From Nereocystis luetkeana (Eukaryota > Sar > Phaeophyceae > Laminariales > Laminariaceae), in assembly GCA_031213475.1 (NCBI GenBank), contig JARUPZ010000003.1, forward strand, positions 8,424,313-8,488,312: a DNA stretch of 64,000 nt. Reading direction: 5' to 3'. This document shows positions 10,501-21,301 of this stretch, in pieces; the first letter of the stretch is position 1; every line of letters starts with the position of its first letter. Under the pieces are notes generated by a model, which did not search any database, had not been told where the DNA came from, and saw only the letters and a list, made by a program, of their open reading frames with translations. The position numbers and the translations under genes are program-made.

Positions 10501-10640
10501 CCGCCGTTACCGCCCCGCCCAAATACCGTGATAAGCCTTCCTTGAGAAAAACAAAACTCAGGAAAGTAACGGCGGCAGACGTGGTTCCAGTGTGTTTGTT
10601 GTCGGGAGTTTTGATATTCTATCACGATCAGCGTTTTTCG
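10501..10640 (-). repeat. dispersed repeat family H, copy 3
   Basis: Shares AACGGCGG, CAGACGTGGTTCC and GTGTTTGTTGTCG with the - strand of 7030-7120, and AGGCTTATCAC (on the - strand) with 8046-8056. Confidence 0.45.
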
Positions 10641-10730
10641 TGGGCAGTGCCACTCAGGTGTACCGTACACCGTATCACTGATCATATCATCTGGTTACGT
10701 GTATACACCATCAAACTCCCTGCTTGCGGC

Positions 10731-11116
10731 CGTTGTTGTTGTTGTTCTCGCATTAACCCTCATACGAAGGAGTCCGTGGTCACGCATTAGTGCTGGAACC
10801 GAATATATATAGGAAGATCCGAAAAACAATTAAAAAAATTGGAATTCTCGGCTGCCTAAAAATACATGCATGAGACGAAGAAAGCGCACACAAGATAAAA
10901 CCAACGTGGAAACTGCCATTAATAAGATAACAGAGTATCCCCGTTCCCACCGCAACCAAGATGTGGCTGTTGACTACAGCGGCGGCTGCTGTCTGGATGC
11001 CTGCGCCGTACGAAACGCACGGTAGTAGTCGTGAACACGAAAGAGGAACAGACCTGCCTGCCTGCTATATGGAGTGCTGTCAGAGTGAAGACTCGCGGAT
11101 ATATATGCAGCGAAAA
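10731..11116 (-). mobile_element. family B retroposon, copy 3 (truncated)
   Basis: A short TTG tail, then the conserved B 3' region (ACGAAGGAGTCCGTGGTCAC), the ACGAAACGCACGGTAGTAG block and GACTCGCGGATATATATGC. It stops abruptly at GCGAAAAAGG, where the tail of copy 4 begins. Confidence 0.8.
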
Positions 11117-11460
11117 AGGTTGTTGTTGTTGTTGTTATTGTTGTTGTTGTTGTTGTTGTTCTCGCATTAACTCTCTGACGAAGGAGTCCATGGTCACACA
11201 AAGGTGCTGGAGCCCTAGAAAAATCAGAAAAAAACAAAAAAGGCTGCCTCAAAATACACGAGACGAAGAAAGCGCACACGAACGAGCTAAAACCAATGTG
11301 CAAACTGGACTAACATGGCCGCGGGTATATCCTCTCAACTATAACATAGAAGAGTACCCCCGTTCCCACCACTAACCAACTCGTAGCTGCTGACTAATGC
11401 GGAATCCTGTCTGAAGTGCTGCATGCACCGTACGAAACGCACTGCAGCGAAAAAGGTATG
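11117..11460 (-). mobile_element. family B retroposon, copy 4 (truncated)
   Basis: Begins with (TTG)n at 11,117-11,160 and the conserved end CTCGCATTAACTCTCTGACG, and reaches the ACCGTACGAAACGCAC block near 11,427. It lies in tandem with copy 3. Both end at TGCAGCGAAAAAGG, so one may have inserted into the other. It is the empty-site reference for the motif in B copy 2. Confidence 0.8.
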
Positions 11461-11504
11461 AAGTGCCAGGTGTATGTACTGGACGTGGTATCATAAATGT
11501 GCTG

Positions 11505-11908
11505 CACCTTTTTGTGTCAGACAGTCCAGGAAGAGATGGCGATCGTTGATATTCGTGTGGTAGTAAGGTTCGATTGCTCCGTTTTTCACTGCATATCCGC
11601 GAGTCTTCACCCTGACAGCACTCCAGAGAGCAGGCAGGTGTGTTGTCCTCTTTCGTTTTCACGACTACCCTGCGTTTCGTACGGTGTAGGCAGTACTTCA
11701 GACAGCATCCGCTGTAGTCAGCAGCCATGAGTTGGTTAGTGGTGGGAACGGTGTTACATTTGAGAGGATACACCCACGGCCATGTTAGTTCAGTTTTGCA
11801 CATTATTATTGGTTTAATCTTTTGTGCGCTTTCTTCGTCTCGTGTATTTTGAGGCAGCCTTTTTTTTTTCTGTTCTTCCTGGGGCTCCAGCACCTTCGTG
11901 TGACCATG
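11505..11908 (+). mobile_element. family B retroposon, copy 5, left part (split by the LINE)
   Basis: Runs from GCACCTTTTTGTGTCAGAC to GTGTGACCATG and stops exactly where the LINE begins. The missing continuation GACTCCTTCGTCAGAGAG is found at 16,690, on the far side of the LINE. Confidence 0.9.
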
Positions 11909-12779
11909 TGTGTGTGTGTTCTTCACATTAAACCGTTCTTTCTACCCGTCGACATCCAGCACAACCAGTGCCCGTGCCGATTCTTCAATCCTAGAAGAGA
12001 TACAAGTTCTGTGGTCACAAAGCTACGCCACAGAGATACTACGTTGCCACGTGTGCAGTGTGAACTGCAGTGGGCAATGCAAAGCCATGTCATGATACTA
12101 AATACGACAGGCACGACATACGCAATCTATGAAATAGTGAAACGAAAAGAAACAATCAAAGAGAAAACAAAAACAAGGTAGACAAATCGAAAAAGAAAAA
12201 GAAGAAAAATGAAACCAAAATCTAAGAGAAACAATCTGTCGTGCCCCCCCCCCCGCAGGCGAGGTGGCCAACACTTGAAAAAGAACGAGCTGTAAAAAAG
12301 AAGAAATAAACAAAAACACCACTGCTTGTGAACAGAGTAAGACAAAGAACCAAGGAGAAAGTAACAAGGAAAAATAACAAAGGGGAAATAACAGGCAGAC
12401 CAAAGCCCAAAGCACCTTCCAGGTGGCGGCAGCAGCTTGTGGTACGAGTAGTATAGCCAGGTTCTCCCTGCTAATCCGCCTGGTACCTTGCTACCCAGAC
12501 TGCCGTCTCCGCCCTGCGTTCGTCAACTATGCTCAGCCCCTTGGCGTCAGACAATACGAGCCGAGCAGAGCAGGTTCGTCTTCCAACCACGCCACACGGC
12601 TCCTTGAGTACGGCTTATCAATCAGAAAAGGAAGAGGAAGAGAAAAAATGAAATGAAAATCACGGAGAGTCAGCGCAAGAAAGAAAAAAAAACAAAACTA
12701 AAAGAGAAGACAAGGGAAGACCACGTTCGAGCCAGCTGCACCAGTTGGTAGCACTAGTAGTATGGTCATATTCTACTTC

Positions 12780-13109
12780 CTAGTCGACTTGGTGCCTTGC
12801 TACCCTGTCTGCCATCTCCTTCCTACTTTCGTCTACCGCCGTTTCCCTTCTACCCCTCCTGTTCCCCCCCCTCTCCGCATTCCCTCGGTCGGGCTTTATG
12901 CCACTTCTCCTGTTGCCCCCTCCCCCCCCGTTCCTTTGGGCACCATCCACGGCGGATGCGCGGCGCTGTCTACTCATCTCAGCCTCAGCCTCGTGCCACC
13001 TCACCATGAACCGTTCGGCTGCTTCAAGGATCCCCCGGTACCACTTCCCCACCTTTTTGGCTGCAGTAGACCACAACGCGGTCTCAACTCCAAACACCAA
13101 GGGGGCAAC
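12780..13109 (-). pseudogene. LINE C-terminal segment after a premature stop
   Basis: In the same frame as the reverse transcriptase, directly beyond the TAA at 13,110, the protein continues (VFGVETALWSTAAK, then WYRGILEAAERFMVRW and a Gly/Arg/Asn-rich tail) to a stop at 12,780. LINE copies at 48.8 and 56.6 kb have GAA where this copy has TAA, so the stop is a mutation and not the family's natural end. Confidence 0.8.
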
Positions 13110-14849
13110 TTACGTTGACCCTTCGGTAGCTCGGAACTCCCTAAGGTCTTCGACTATGCATCTATGCCAAGTCTTACACTGTCCGCCTGGTCTCGGGTTC
13201 TCCCCACCAGCTATCGTCCCGAGCATTACCCGATTGGGTAATCGCTCCTTGCTTTGCCGTGCCACGCCCCCCGCAAAGAAGAGCCGCCGTTTACGAATGG
13301 TCGTTTCGATGCTCTCGCAACGTGTCATCTTGAGGGCCTTCGCGTACGAGAGGGTGGCATGGTCAGTATGAAGTCGGCGCTGGAAGCCAATGACTCGCAA
13401 CAGGACTTGGTGGTGAGCCGTTCGAAGCTTGGCAAAGTGTTCCGCTCTGAGGGTCCACGTCACACACCCGTACAGCAGGGTCTCAATCACCTCGGCCTTC
13501 AGCATTCGGACTTTAAGGCTAAGGGGGGCGGTCGTCCTATCATACAACTCCGGGCCGAACCGTTTGAGGCATGCTCGCATGAGGCGGATCCGTCGGTCGA
13601 TTTCGAGCGAGAGGTCAGCGTTTTCGTGGATAACGCCGCCTAGGTATAAGAACTGGGTCGTCTGCTTATACCTCTGACCTGCCGCTTCGATGACGAGCGG
13701 TGGTGCGAGGGTTGTCCGGTCTGGTGTTTGTAGGACCATTGTCTCAGTCTTCTTTTCCGACACCGTGAGGCCCGTTGCTTCGAAGACAGTCACGATGACT
13801 GTCATCATTTTTGCGAGCCCTTCAGCCGACTTCGAGACAATTCCTGCATCGTCGGCGTACAACATGCCCCATACAGACCTTCGCACGCACGCCAATGGCT
13901 CCTCCTTCCCTGTTCGAACTACTCCAGCTTCCCAGAGTTGGACCAAATCCCTTACAATGGCTTCGTCTTGGCTGAAGCGTACTAGTACGACGTGTAACGC
14001 AGCAGCGAAGAACACGTTGAACAGTAACGGTGATAGTACACAGCCTTGCCGCAGCCCCTGCGTGACATCAAACCATTCCGAGAGCTCGCCGTCATCAGTA
14101 CGCACGCGAGCCCGCATGCCATCGTGGAAATTACGGATAATTCTCAGCATCTTGGTTGGTACACCAAAGCGTGTGAGTACCTTCCATAACAGCTCTCGGT
14201 CGACAGAGTCGTACGCTTTCTGCAGATCGATGAAGCACACGTATAAGGGGATTTTCCTCTGTCGTCCGAGCTCTTGCAGCCGGTGCACGACGAACAACAT
14301 ATCAATCGTTGATCGTGCGGGGCGGAAGCCGCACTGTTCCTCGGGGAGTAGTTCCTCGATCTCGCCGTAGTTGCTCAGACGGGACGCGACGATTTTCAAC
14401 AACACTTTGCCTGCGTGGGCAACAAGCGAAATCCCTCTATAGTTGTTGCAGTCAGTTCGATCCTTCTTTTTGTGAAGGACCTTGATGATCGCATCTTTCC
14501 ATTTCTGAGGGACTTCTCCTGTTAACCAAACATTGACAAGGATGCTGTGAAAGCGCTGGGCGAATGCCGGGTGGTCGATTTTTAGGAGTTCGACCGGGAG
14601 ACCATCTGGCCCGACAGCTTTCCAATTCGACATCCCCTTAAGTGCTTCGGTCATCTCGTCTATGGATGGTTCATCTTCAAGCGACAGTTTAGGCGGTCGC
14701 GGTGGCAAGAGGTCGATGATCGTGGGATCGAGTTTCAGCGAAATCGTGTTCAAGAGTTTGTGGCAAAACCCCGCCCATCGTTCACGAATTCGCACATTAT
14801 CCCGTAGGATCGTGCCATCCTCGTCCCTAATGAACTGTTCGCTCCTCGC
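13110..14849 (-). pseudogene. LINE reverse transcriptase part
   Basis: Copies LINE RNA into DNA at the nicked target. Visible RT motifs in order: [14 protein letters not shown], the [10 protein letters not shown] region, [15 protein letters not shown], the [13 protein letters not shown] catalytic aspartate region, [16 protein letters not shown], and the active-site [14 protein letters not shown]-terminal region ([23 protein letters not shown]) is of the type seen in RTE-related proteins. The frame is open from just after the TAA at 14,850 through [11 protein letters not shown] to a TAA at 13,110. It lies in the same frame as the endonuclease part, so both belonged to one polyprotein. Antisense frames across it are shadows. 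Confidence 0.9.
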
Positions 14850-16520
14850 TTAAGTCCCTTCCAATCCTACCGTACTCTTAAGGTGCTTGTAAAAGCCTCT
14901 TTGGTCGTGGTTCGCTAGGAGTCGTTCGGTTTCGGCAAGGTACGCTTCGAAGTACGCATGCAGTCCTGCGGCAATCACCTTCTGCAGGTTCGCACACGCA
15001 GATCTCAGGGTCTTCCACGCGGTTCTGTCCCGGGGGTGGGCACGCAAGAATTGTCGTGCATCCTCCCTCGCTGTCCGTGCTGGCATGAATGCGGCCAAGG
15101 TTTCGGCAGACTCACACCATCCATGTCTGCGGTGGCGACGTGCAGGGGGTGGTACCTCTTTTTCGACCGCATCAATAACAGCCGTAGTGAAAATCTCAAC
15201 CATACCAGACGTATTACGGGGCTGGATAGGCTGGTTGAGAGTGGAGATGATCCTGGAGACTACTCGTTCACGACAATTTCCATCGGACATAAAAAGCTGC
15301 CTGTCGAACTCTCGGCGTTTCGTCGGTCTACGTATTTGTCTGTTGGGCGCAAAATGACCACCGAGTCGGACTTTGATATACAAGATGTTGTGGTCTGAGT
15401 CAGCCTTAGCTGGGGCAGGAGGCTGTGGGACGACTTTCGCATCTTGTACTCTAGGTCGATGGACTTGACGGGTTAGGATGTGGTCAATCCGCTTACGGTC
15501 ATTCGGGCCGGTGCCGTTGTAAGTATGCGATATTCCACCCTTGCGCGTGCTGAAAAACGTGTTGGTGAGAGCCAACTTGCAATTGGTGGCGAACGACAGG
15601 AGCCGTCTGCCATTATCGTTACGAACATCACGTCCATACGCTCCCAGCACTCTGCTTTCATCATCACCGCACCCTTCCTTCCTCTGTCCAGTTCGCGCGT
15701 TGGCATCCATCAGTACAAACAGACACTCTTTCGTCGGGATTTTTTCCACCAAGTACTCCAGCTTCTGCCAGAAAATACGTTTCAGTTCGGTGTCCTTGGT
15801 ACAATCAGTTGGAGCATACGCAACGACGAAATTGACTGCCTCGCATTTGCCAGCCAGCTCAAAGCGCATAGACATTAGCCGCTCGTCAACGAACTGATGA
15901 GTATACACAGACTTACTGCACAACGATTCCTTGACAGCTAGGCCTACTCCGTACAGCCCTTGCCTGGTGGCTGTTGTTTCCTGTCCTGAACAGAAAACAC
16001 GATACCCTGCCGCACGGAACGTCGTGCTGCCGGACCTCCGAGTTTCTTGCAGGCCAATGAAGTCACAGCCGAGTTGCCGTCCCTTCGCCAGTACCCGCTC
16101 GTCATGTCCGTACCCGTTCTTCCCCTTTACAGCCAGGGTGCGCACATTGTAGGTCGCTACCGTCACAAGTGCCTCCTTCTGTCTCTTACGAGCCTCGCGT
16201 GCTGCTTTCTTTGCCAGCCGACGTGAGGCTCGTCCCCGCCTTCTTTTTTTCTTTTTTTGTTTCTTTCTTTTCTCCATGGCGAAAGTGGCTCTCCGTTTCG
16301 TAGCCCGGTACGCGCCTTGGTTTCCGTTGGCTGGGTGCAGCCGTCCCAACCCACGCCGACAATCCCATCCTTCCTGTCGTGCATGCATACCCACGCTGTG
16401 GCCAGCCTCTCTACTCCACCGGCTGCCCACGTAGCGCTCTCTGCTGTGGTGATGTACCCGTCCCGGCTGAGGGATGAACTCCTCGGCGTCGGGGTTAAGA
16501 AGAAAAAACATCACCACCAC
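14850..16520 (-). pseudogene. LINE apurinic-type endonuclease part
   Basis: Nicks target DNA to prime reverse transcription. After a basic N-terminal region (a Lys/Arg-rich stretch at about residues 80-115), the endonuclease/exonuclease/phosphatase fold is visible: VATYNVRTL, the catalytic Glu in FIGLQETRR, VVAYAPTD, LMDANARTG, the NDNGRRLLSF stretch, RIDHILT and the terminal SDHN. The start is uncertain: the frame opens with GTG at 16,520 and has an ATG three codons later. It ends at an in-frame TAA (14,850-14,852); the next codons continue the same frame into the reverse transcriptase. Confidence 0.9.
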
Positions 16521-16683
16521 CCCACGCGGTCCTCAAAGCGAGCAGGCCACCAGCCGGACCGCGCAAGGTTCCCTACCTACGTAGTCCGAAGCTCGATGTT
16601 CGTGTGACTGTCGCTAGACCGCTGCAGGTCCTGGCAGACTTCCTCGGCCCACCCCAAGGACGGGGCAGGCCGAAGCAGGTCGT

Positions 16684-16717
16684 ACCATGGACTCCTTCGT
16701 CAGAGAGTTAATGTGAG

Positions 16718-16755
<38 letters not shown>

Positions 16756-16758
16756 CCT
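16684..16758 (+). mobile_element. family B retroposon, copy 5, right part with (AAC)n tail
   Basis: Starts with the duplicated ACCATG, continues GGACTCCTTCGTCAGAGAG and ends TTAATGTGAGAAC(AAC)n. Joined to 11,505-11,908 it restores an uninterrupted B 3' end. Confidence 0.9.
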
Positions 16759-16759
16759 G

Positions 16760-17174
16760 GTATGCAGCAGTACAGGGCACCTAAAAAGCGAACGTGCACT
16801 ATTAATGAGAAAAAATAAAGAAAGCTGAGAGCAACAGGAAATACTCGTAAGAATTCGGGAGGAGTAGTTTTACTGGAATTATTAGTGGATGTACCTCGCC
16901 CCCACTCTCGATTACGAAATCTAGCTTGGGCCAAGTTTCTTCTTTCCTTTTGTGTCTCCTGCCGTTCATTTTGTGTCTCCTGCCTTTCTTTTTGTATGCT
17001 GATTCCGGTAAACTACTCCTACCTCCTGGTTGTGTTTTGCCGGCATAGATTTACCATGTTTGTTATGTCGTACATATATTTTAATAGTGCGATAACCAGC
17101 TGTGGGCTATACTATACCTACGATAGTATTTAATAGTATAGCTACACGCTGATTCGTAGTTTCATATGGATATT
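16760..17174. other. unrecognised spacer
   Basis: No gene or repeat was recognised; short frames only. Confidence 0.3.
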
Positions 17175-17299
17175 TCGGGGGACCATCATAGTAAATAGAA
17201 CCTCTACGGTACGCCCAAAAATTACCAGGTACCACGTATATATTTACTTTTTTCCACTGACAGTATTTGTTCCTACCTGGTATTTAGTATGGTCCCCCC
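17175..17299. mobile_element. M1 MITE carrying two motif insertions
   Basis: Ends CGGGGGACCAT and ATGGTCCCCCC match M1. Two copies of the 9-mer lie inside (17,223-17,231 and 17,274-17,282). Removing CCTGGTA from the second restores TTCCTATTTAGTATGG, which equals the sequence at 4513-4528 apart from single substitutions. Confidence 0.75.
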
Positions 17300-17308
17300 A
17301 AAAAGTAG

Positions 17309-17500
17309 GAGTGGGTGTGTTCTTCACATTAAACCGTTCTTTCTACCCGTAGACATCAAGCCCAACCAGTGTCCGTGCCGGTTCTTCAATCCTAGAAGAG
17401 ATACAAGTTCTGTGGTCACAAAGCTACGCCACAGAGATACTACATTGCCACGTATGCAGAAGCCCTGCAGTGGGGAATGCAATGCCATGCCATCATACTA
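17309..17500 (-). mobile_element. LINE 3' UTR fragment, terminal part
   Basis: Matches the last 200 bp of the LINE (TTCTTCACATTAAACCG to CATACTA on the + strand). It is interrupted by a B element; the next LINE segment resumes at 17,795. Confidence 0.85.
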
Positions 17501-17790
17501 GGCAGCACTTCAGACAGCATCCGCGGTAGTCAGCAGCCACGAGTTGGTTAGTGGTGGGAACGGGGGTACTCTTCTATGTTATAGTTGAGAGGATATACCC
17601 GCGGCCATGTTAGTTCAGTTTTGCACATTGGTTTTATCTTGTTGTGTGCGCTTTTTTCGTCTCGTGTATTTTGAGGCAGCCGAATTTTCGTTTTTTTTTT
17701 GTTTTTCGGATCTTCCTAGGGCTCCAGCACCTGTGTGGGACCACGAACTCCTTCGTCAGAAAGTTATTAATGTGAGAACAACAACAACTA
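17501..17790 (+). mobile_element. family B retroposon, copy 6, inserted in a LINE 3' UTR
   Basis: 5'-truncated B copy from GGCAGCACTTCAGACAGC to TTATTAATGTGAGAAC(AAC)n, placed between two adjacent parts of the LINE 3' UTR. Its flanks (CATACTA and TATTAATAG) hint at a short duplication but are not clean. Confidence 0.85.
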
Positions 17791-17794
17791 TTAA

Positions 17795-17945
17795 TAGATA
17801 CGACGGGCACGACATACACAATCTATGAAAAAGAGAAACGAAAAGATACAATCAAAGAGAAAACAAAGTCGTAGACAGATCGAAAGAGAAAAATAAAAAA
17901 TGAAAGCAAAAACTAGGATAAACAATCTGTCGTGTCCCCCAGGCG
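17795..17945 (-). mobile_element. LINE 3' UTR fragment, middle part
   Basis: Resumes at ATACGACGGGCACGACATAC and continues through the AAAC-rich part to CTGTCGTGTCCCCCAGGCGG, where similarity stops. Confidence 0.8.
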
Positions 17946-18090
17946 GGGCTGAAGCCTCTGGATCGCGCTACCCAATCACATACAGACATGGTAGCAGCCT
18001 TCTTATTGTAAGATGAAGCTGTTTCGTGCGACTTGATGTATGCTCCAACGATTTCAGCTTACATGCTCGTACCGGGTAGCAAACAACGCT

Positions 18091-18200
18091 ATTTACGGGG
18101 GACCATAGTTAATAGGACCAAATATTCGTTAGTAGAAACGGTTAAAGATATAGGTTTTTATGTATACCACAGGTCCTATTAACTATGGTCCCCCGTGATA
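18091..18200. mobile_element. M1 MITE (TA target duplication), intact copy
   Basis: A foldback of about 105 bp between TA dinucleotides: left ACGGGGGACCATAGTTAATA, right its near-perfect complement ending GGTCCCCCGT. The core AAATATTCGTTAGTAGAAAC / TATAGGTTTTTATG is shared with the other copies. No coding capacity. Confidence 0.85.
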
Positions 18201-19849
18201 CCGTCGTTGCGTGCCTCCTGACTGGGTTGTTGCTGCACGGAAGCACAACGATACCTTGGCTCGTCTCTCTATCTCGCTTCCCCCCCTTTGCCCGACTCGA
18301 GCTCGCGAGTCGCGGAAAACGGGTTTCTTAGATTTGTCCAATACTTTCATCAACGATTTGACGGGTAGCGGACTGGTATGTCTCAGGTTAGGCTTTGGCG
18401 AACAGCCCGGGAGTTCCAAGCCGGCCAAAAAGGCGGCGCCATGGGCGCGGGTGCAGGACCCAGCGCTTTGGCGCTGCCCGACGTAGACCTTGTCGATGGC
18501 AATGCTTACTGTTGTGCTATTCTCTGCATTGTGTCCTTCTGCCTACCCCTTGCCTACGAACGTCGGCTGCGCGTTTAGCACTAATCGCATGTCCGAAAAA
18601 AATAGTTCGAACACAAAAAGCTGGAACTAATTTTGTTCACAGTCCTGGGTCCATGCTGGGTCACGATATTACTCACGGATGCAGTACGTGTGTTTTTTCT
18701 TCACGTATGACTCTACAAAAACCTTATTACCTGCTTTAACTTGGGACCCAAATGACCTACTGAGAGATACATGGCACTTGGAATCCACGCGGCCTGTTGC
18801 AATCGGTTTTTTGTTTTGACAAAAAATAATCCATACTGTAGACCTACGGTGTGTTTCGTGGATTCCTGGGTGTCGTTTCGTATCCTATTTTCCCCCTTAG
18901 TTTCCTGTTTCCCTATTCCTTGTGTCCTTCCCGTTTTTTTTTTCTCCCCAGAGAAGAGGAAAACTAAAGAACATTGATTGATCGAAACGGGTCCTCGGGG
19001 TCTGATGGATGTGCGGGAGGAGGAGCGGTGGTTGGGACTCGCTTCCGTTGCACGCTTCGAACCTCTTTGCAGCAGTGTCGTGTGGTCTGAGCCAACACGG
19101 TGTACCCAGGGGTACTGGTACTGCTGCCATGCTGAGTACACGAACTGGGATATGCAATGCTTGGAATGGTTGTGCTTGTGATATACCTGGTATGTCCGCT
19201 ACACGTGTTGTATGGCGAGGTGTGTACTGGGTGCCATTTCTATATCCGTCGGTGTGGTTGTCTGTTTCTCGTTCTCTCCACATTGTGATAGTTGAATGCA
19301 TGATCAACAACAAACCACGGCACATCAACCCTCCTTCTTACGGTAGATAACATCACTGTTTTGTTCGTGGGCATAAAGGGGGGACGGTAGTAACGGGAAA
19401 CAAGCCTTGCGAATGCCTTCTCACCTCCGATTTCCCCTTTAGATACGACGAGCAAAGTTTTGATATCTGCACAGACTCTATAGCGACACTCTGATTTCTC
19501 GGAATCGTTTGGGTCCGAATCTACGGTCAAATGCAGGTATCGTAACTTTAGCCCGCATCGGCGCGATATCTGTGTCACCAAGCTGATCCGAGGAGAAGAT
19601 CGGGCTGGCCGTTGCCTGGACGACAGTTTTCCGTTTCCCTCCGGGAACCCCCTGTCTCGTGGTAACGCGGTGTAGGGGAGCAGTTCATGCCTGATCCCGG
19701 ACTGGTCGCAGTACATTACGACAGAGTGAATACAGCAGCAGCTTTCGAAAGCCGAAGAACGATATTAGGAAGAAATATATGTCGGGCGTCCTTACGGAGG
19801 GTTGCTGCTACTTCGTTCGAAAACTTGCTCGCCTTATATCGCTCTCGTG
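18201..19849. other. no recognisable feature upstream of the channel gene
   Basis: Open frames up to 158 codons (for example - strand 19,240-19,716) show no recognisable domain. TACCTGGTA lies at 19,184-19,192. The promoter of the downstream gene could lie here, but I see no motif I can defend. Confidence 0.3.
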
Positions 19850-21245
19850 ATGCATACCCCCCCCCCCCTGTGTCTCTGTCGCGGCCGTCTTTCGCCGTTA
19901 TCCGAACACCGCGCGGTAGGAGGGTCGCGACATTGCCTCCACATATTTTGCAACCCCAGCATCCCAACGTCGTCCTCTAGCGCCAGTAAGAATGCTTCCG
20001 AGCTTGGTTCTATCAAAGGGGGCTTCGATCTTGAGACCCCCGGAGGCACCTCGCCCCCCCAGACCAAGGCAACAAGGGTTTCCGAGAGGTCGAGTGCGAG
20101 GCTGCCGTTGCCACTGTTGCGGGCACACGAGGGGAGCACGCCCGAGCAGAAGGAAGAGGTAGGGGCGCGAACTACCGAGGGTTTTGTCGGGGCGGCGGCG
20201 GCTGTGGCACTAGCTGAAGCATCAGGAGAGCAATCGGCGGCGCCTTTATCACCCGGAGAGTTGACAACCGGCACCGAGTCGCCGCTGGCACCAACGTTCC
20301 CAGGCGCGGCGATCACCACAAAATCAGTAGCAGCCGCAGCGGTCGTGGCGACGGGGCACCGAGCGGCCTCTCCTGCATGGTCTCCGTCGCGGGAAGATGG
20401 CGACCTACAGAAAACCTCGGCGGTGGGAGCGGGTGTGGCCGCGGCGATGCTGTCTTCGGTCTCGGAGACACGTTGTCAACGGGGACACAGCCGGCCTTTC
20501 AAATCGCCCCAACCCGAGCCCCAGTCCGAGCCGCAGCCGCCAGCGCTATCAACACCGTCGCAACAGGCGTCAGGAGCCCGCACGGCGAACGAGGTCCAAC
20601 CTTTGCGGTTTCGGCGAACGGTTGACGGCGGTACGGAAAGGAAGGGGCAGGATCGTAGCTCGACCACCAACGAGCCCTCCACACTCGTGGCGGCCGCGGC
20701 CGCCGAGAGGCTAGAAAGGGAGACGGTTGCAGTGGCAGCAACGGCAAACGAGAAACTAGAGGTAGAAGCGGTGCACCATGATCAGAACGCTCTATCGAAT
20801 GCGGACCCTACCAGCTCGAAGAATCACACTGTCGACAGGATGGCAGCGGCGGTGGCAATGGTTTCGGAGAAAAACAGAAGGCATAGGCGCGGCGCGTTTA
20901 ACGTCCAGGGCGTCAAGGCCAGTGGTGCAGTCGGCCCATTGGGCCCCCGCGCTGCTAGCACCGGCATGAGGTTGTGGCCAGGGCTAGCGGCGGTGCAACG
21001 TGCGCGTCTCCCGCCGAACGCAACAGGTGGACCAATGGACGGTGACGGGTCCTTCAGAGCTAGCTTCACGGAAAGACGAGGCGTATCTGACTCGTGTCTA
21101 CCGAGAGGGGAGGACCACATGGAGACGAATGCACGGATGGATGCGGAGGCAACAAACGAGGCCTGGGAGCGCGTGATGCGGGGAGGTGCTCATCGGGAGT
21201 TCGACGCCAAGGACGAGGCCACTGGCATCGCCATGCTATCGAAAG
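19850..21245 (+). CDS. long Ala/Ser/Pro-rich exon, possible N-terminal exon of the channel gene
   Basis: An open frame of 465 codons from ATG 19,850 to a donor AAAG|GTAGGT (phase 1). It is rich in Ala, Ser, Glu and Pro, for example EGFVGAAAAVALAEASGE, and has no recognised domain, so it looks intrinsically disordered. The end, from METNARMDAEATNEAWERV to GIAMLSK, looks more ordered. The next plausible coding exon on this strand (23,555) begins in the matching phase, so the two splice without breaking frame. That is the only evidence that they belong together. It may instead be a separate gene, and the true start could be elsewhere. If joined, the protein is about 1,540 residues. Confidence 0.45.
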
Positions 21246-21301
21246 GTAGGTCTCCGAGAAGAGCGAAGCCGGGAGGGCGATGGATGGAACCTTTGCGGTG
21301 A

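Larger units (their letters stand above)
11909..16683 (-). mobile_element. full-length RTE-like non-LTR retrotransposon (LINE), 4.8 kb
   Basis: A complete element in - orientation: 5' end near 16,683, one long frame coding endonuclease and reverse transcriptase (16,520 to 12,780), a 3' UTR of about 740 bp (12,650 to 11,909) and an (AC)n tail. It is flanked by the 6-bp duplication ACCATG (11,903-11,908 and 16,684-16,689) and interrupts a B retroposon whose halves rejoin perfectly when the LINE is removed. Two in-frame TAA codons (at 14,850 and 13,110) break the frame, so this copy is recently inserted but no longer coding competent. The RTE-like assignment rests on the single-frame EN-RT order and on resemblance of the RT and C-terminal motifs to that clade. 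A phylogeny would be needed to confirm it. Confidence 0.92.

Noticed and set aside
13690..14370. Long + strand open frame of 226 codons
   Set aside because: It is antisense to the LINE reverse transcriptase, whose motifs are clear on the - strand.
14850..14852. TAA read as an amino acid (altered genetic code)
   Set aside because: Both internal TAA codons are in a decaying transposon, other copies have GAA at the second, and the host channel gene ends normally at TAG.
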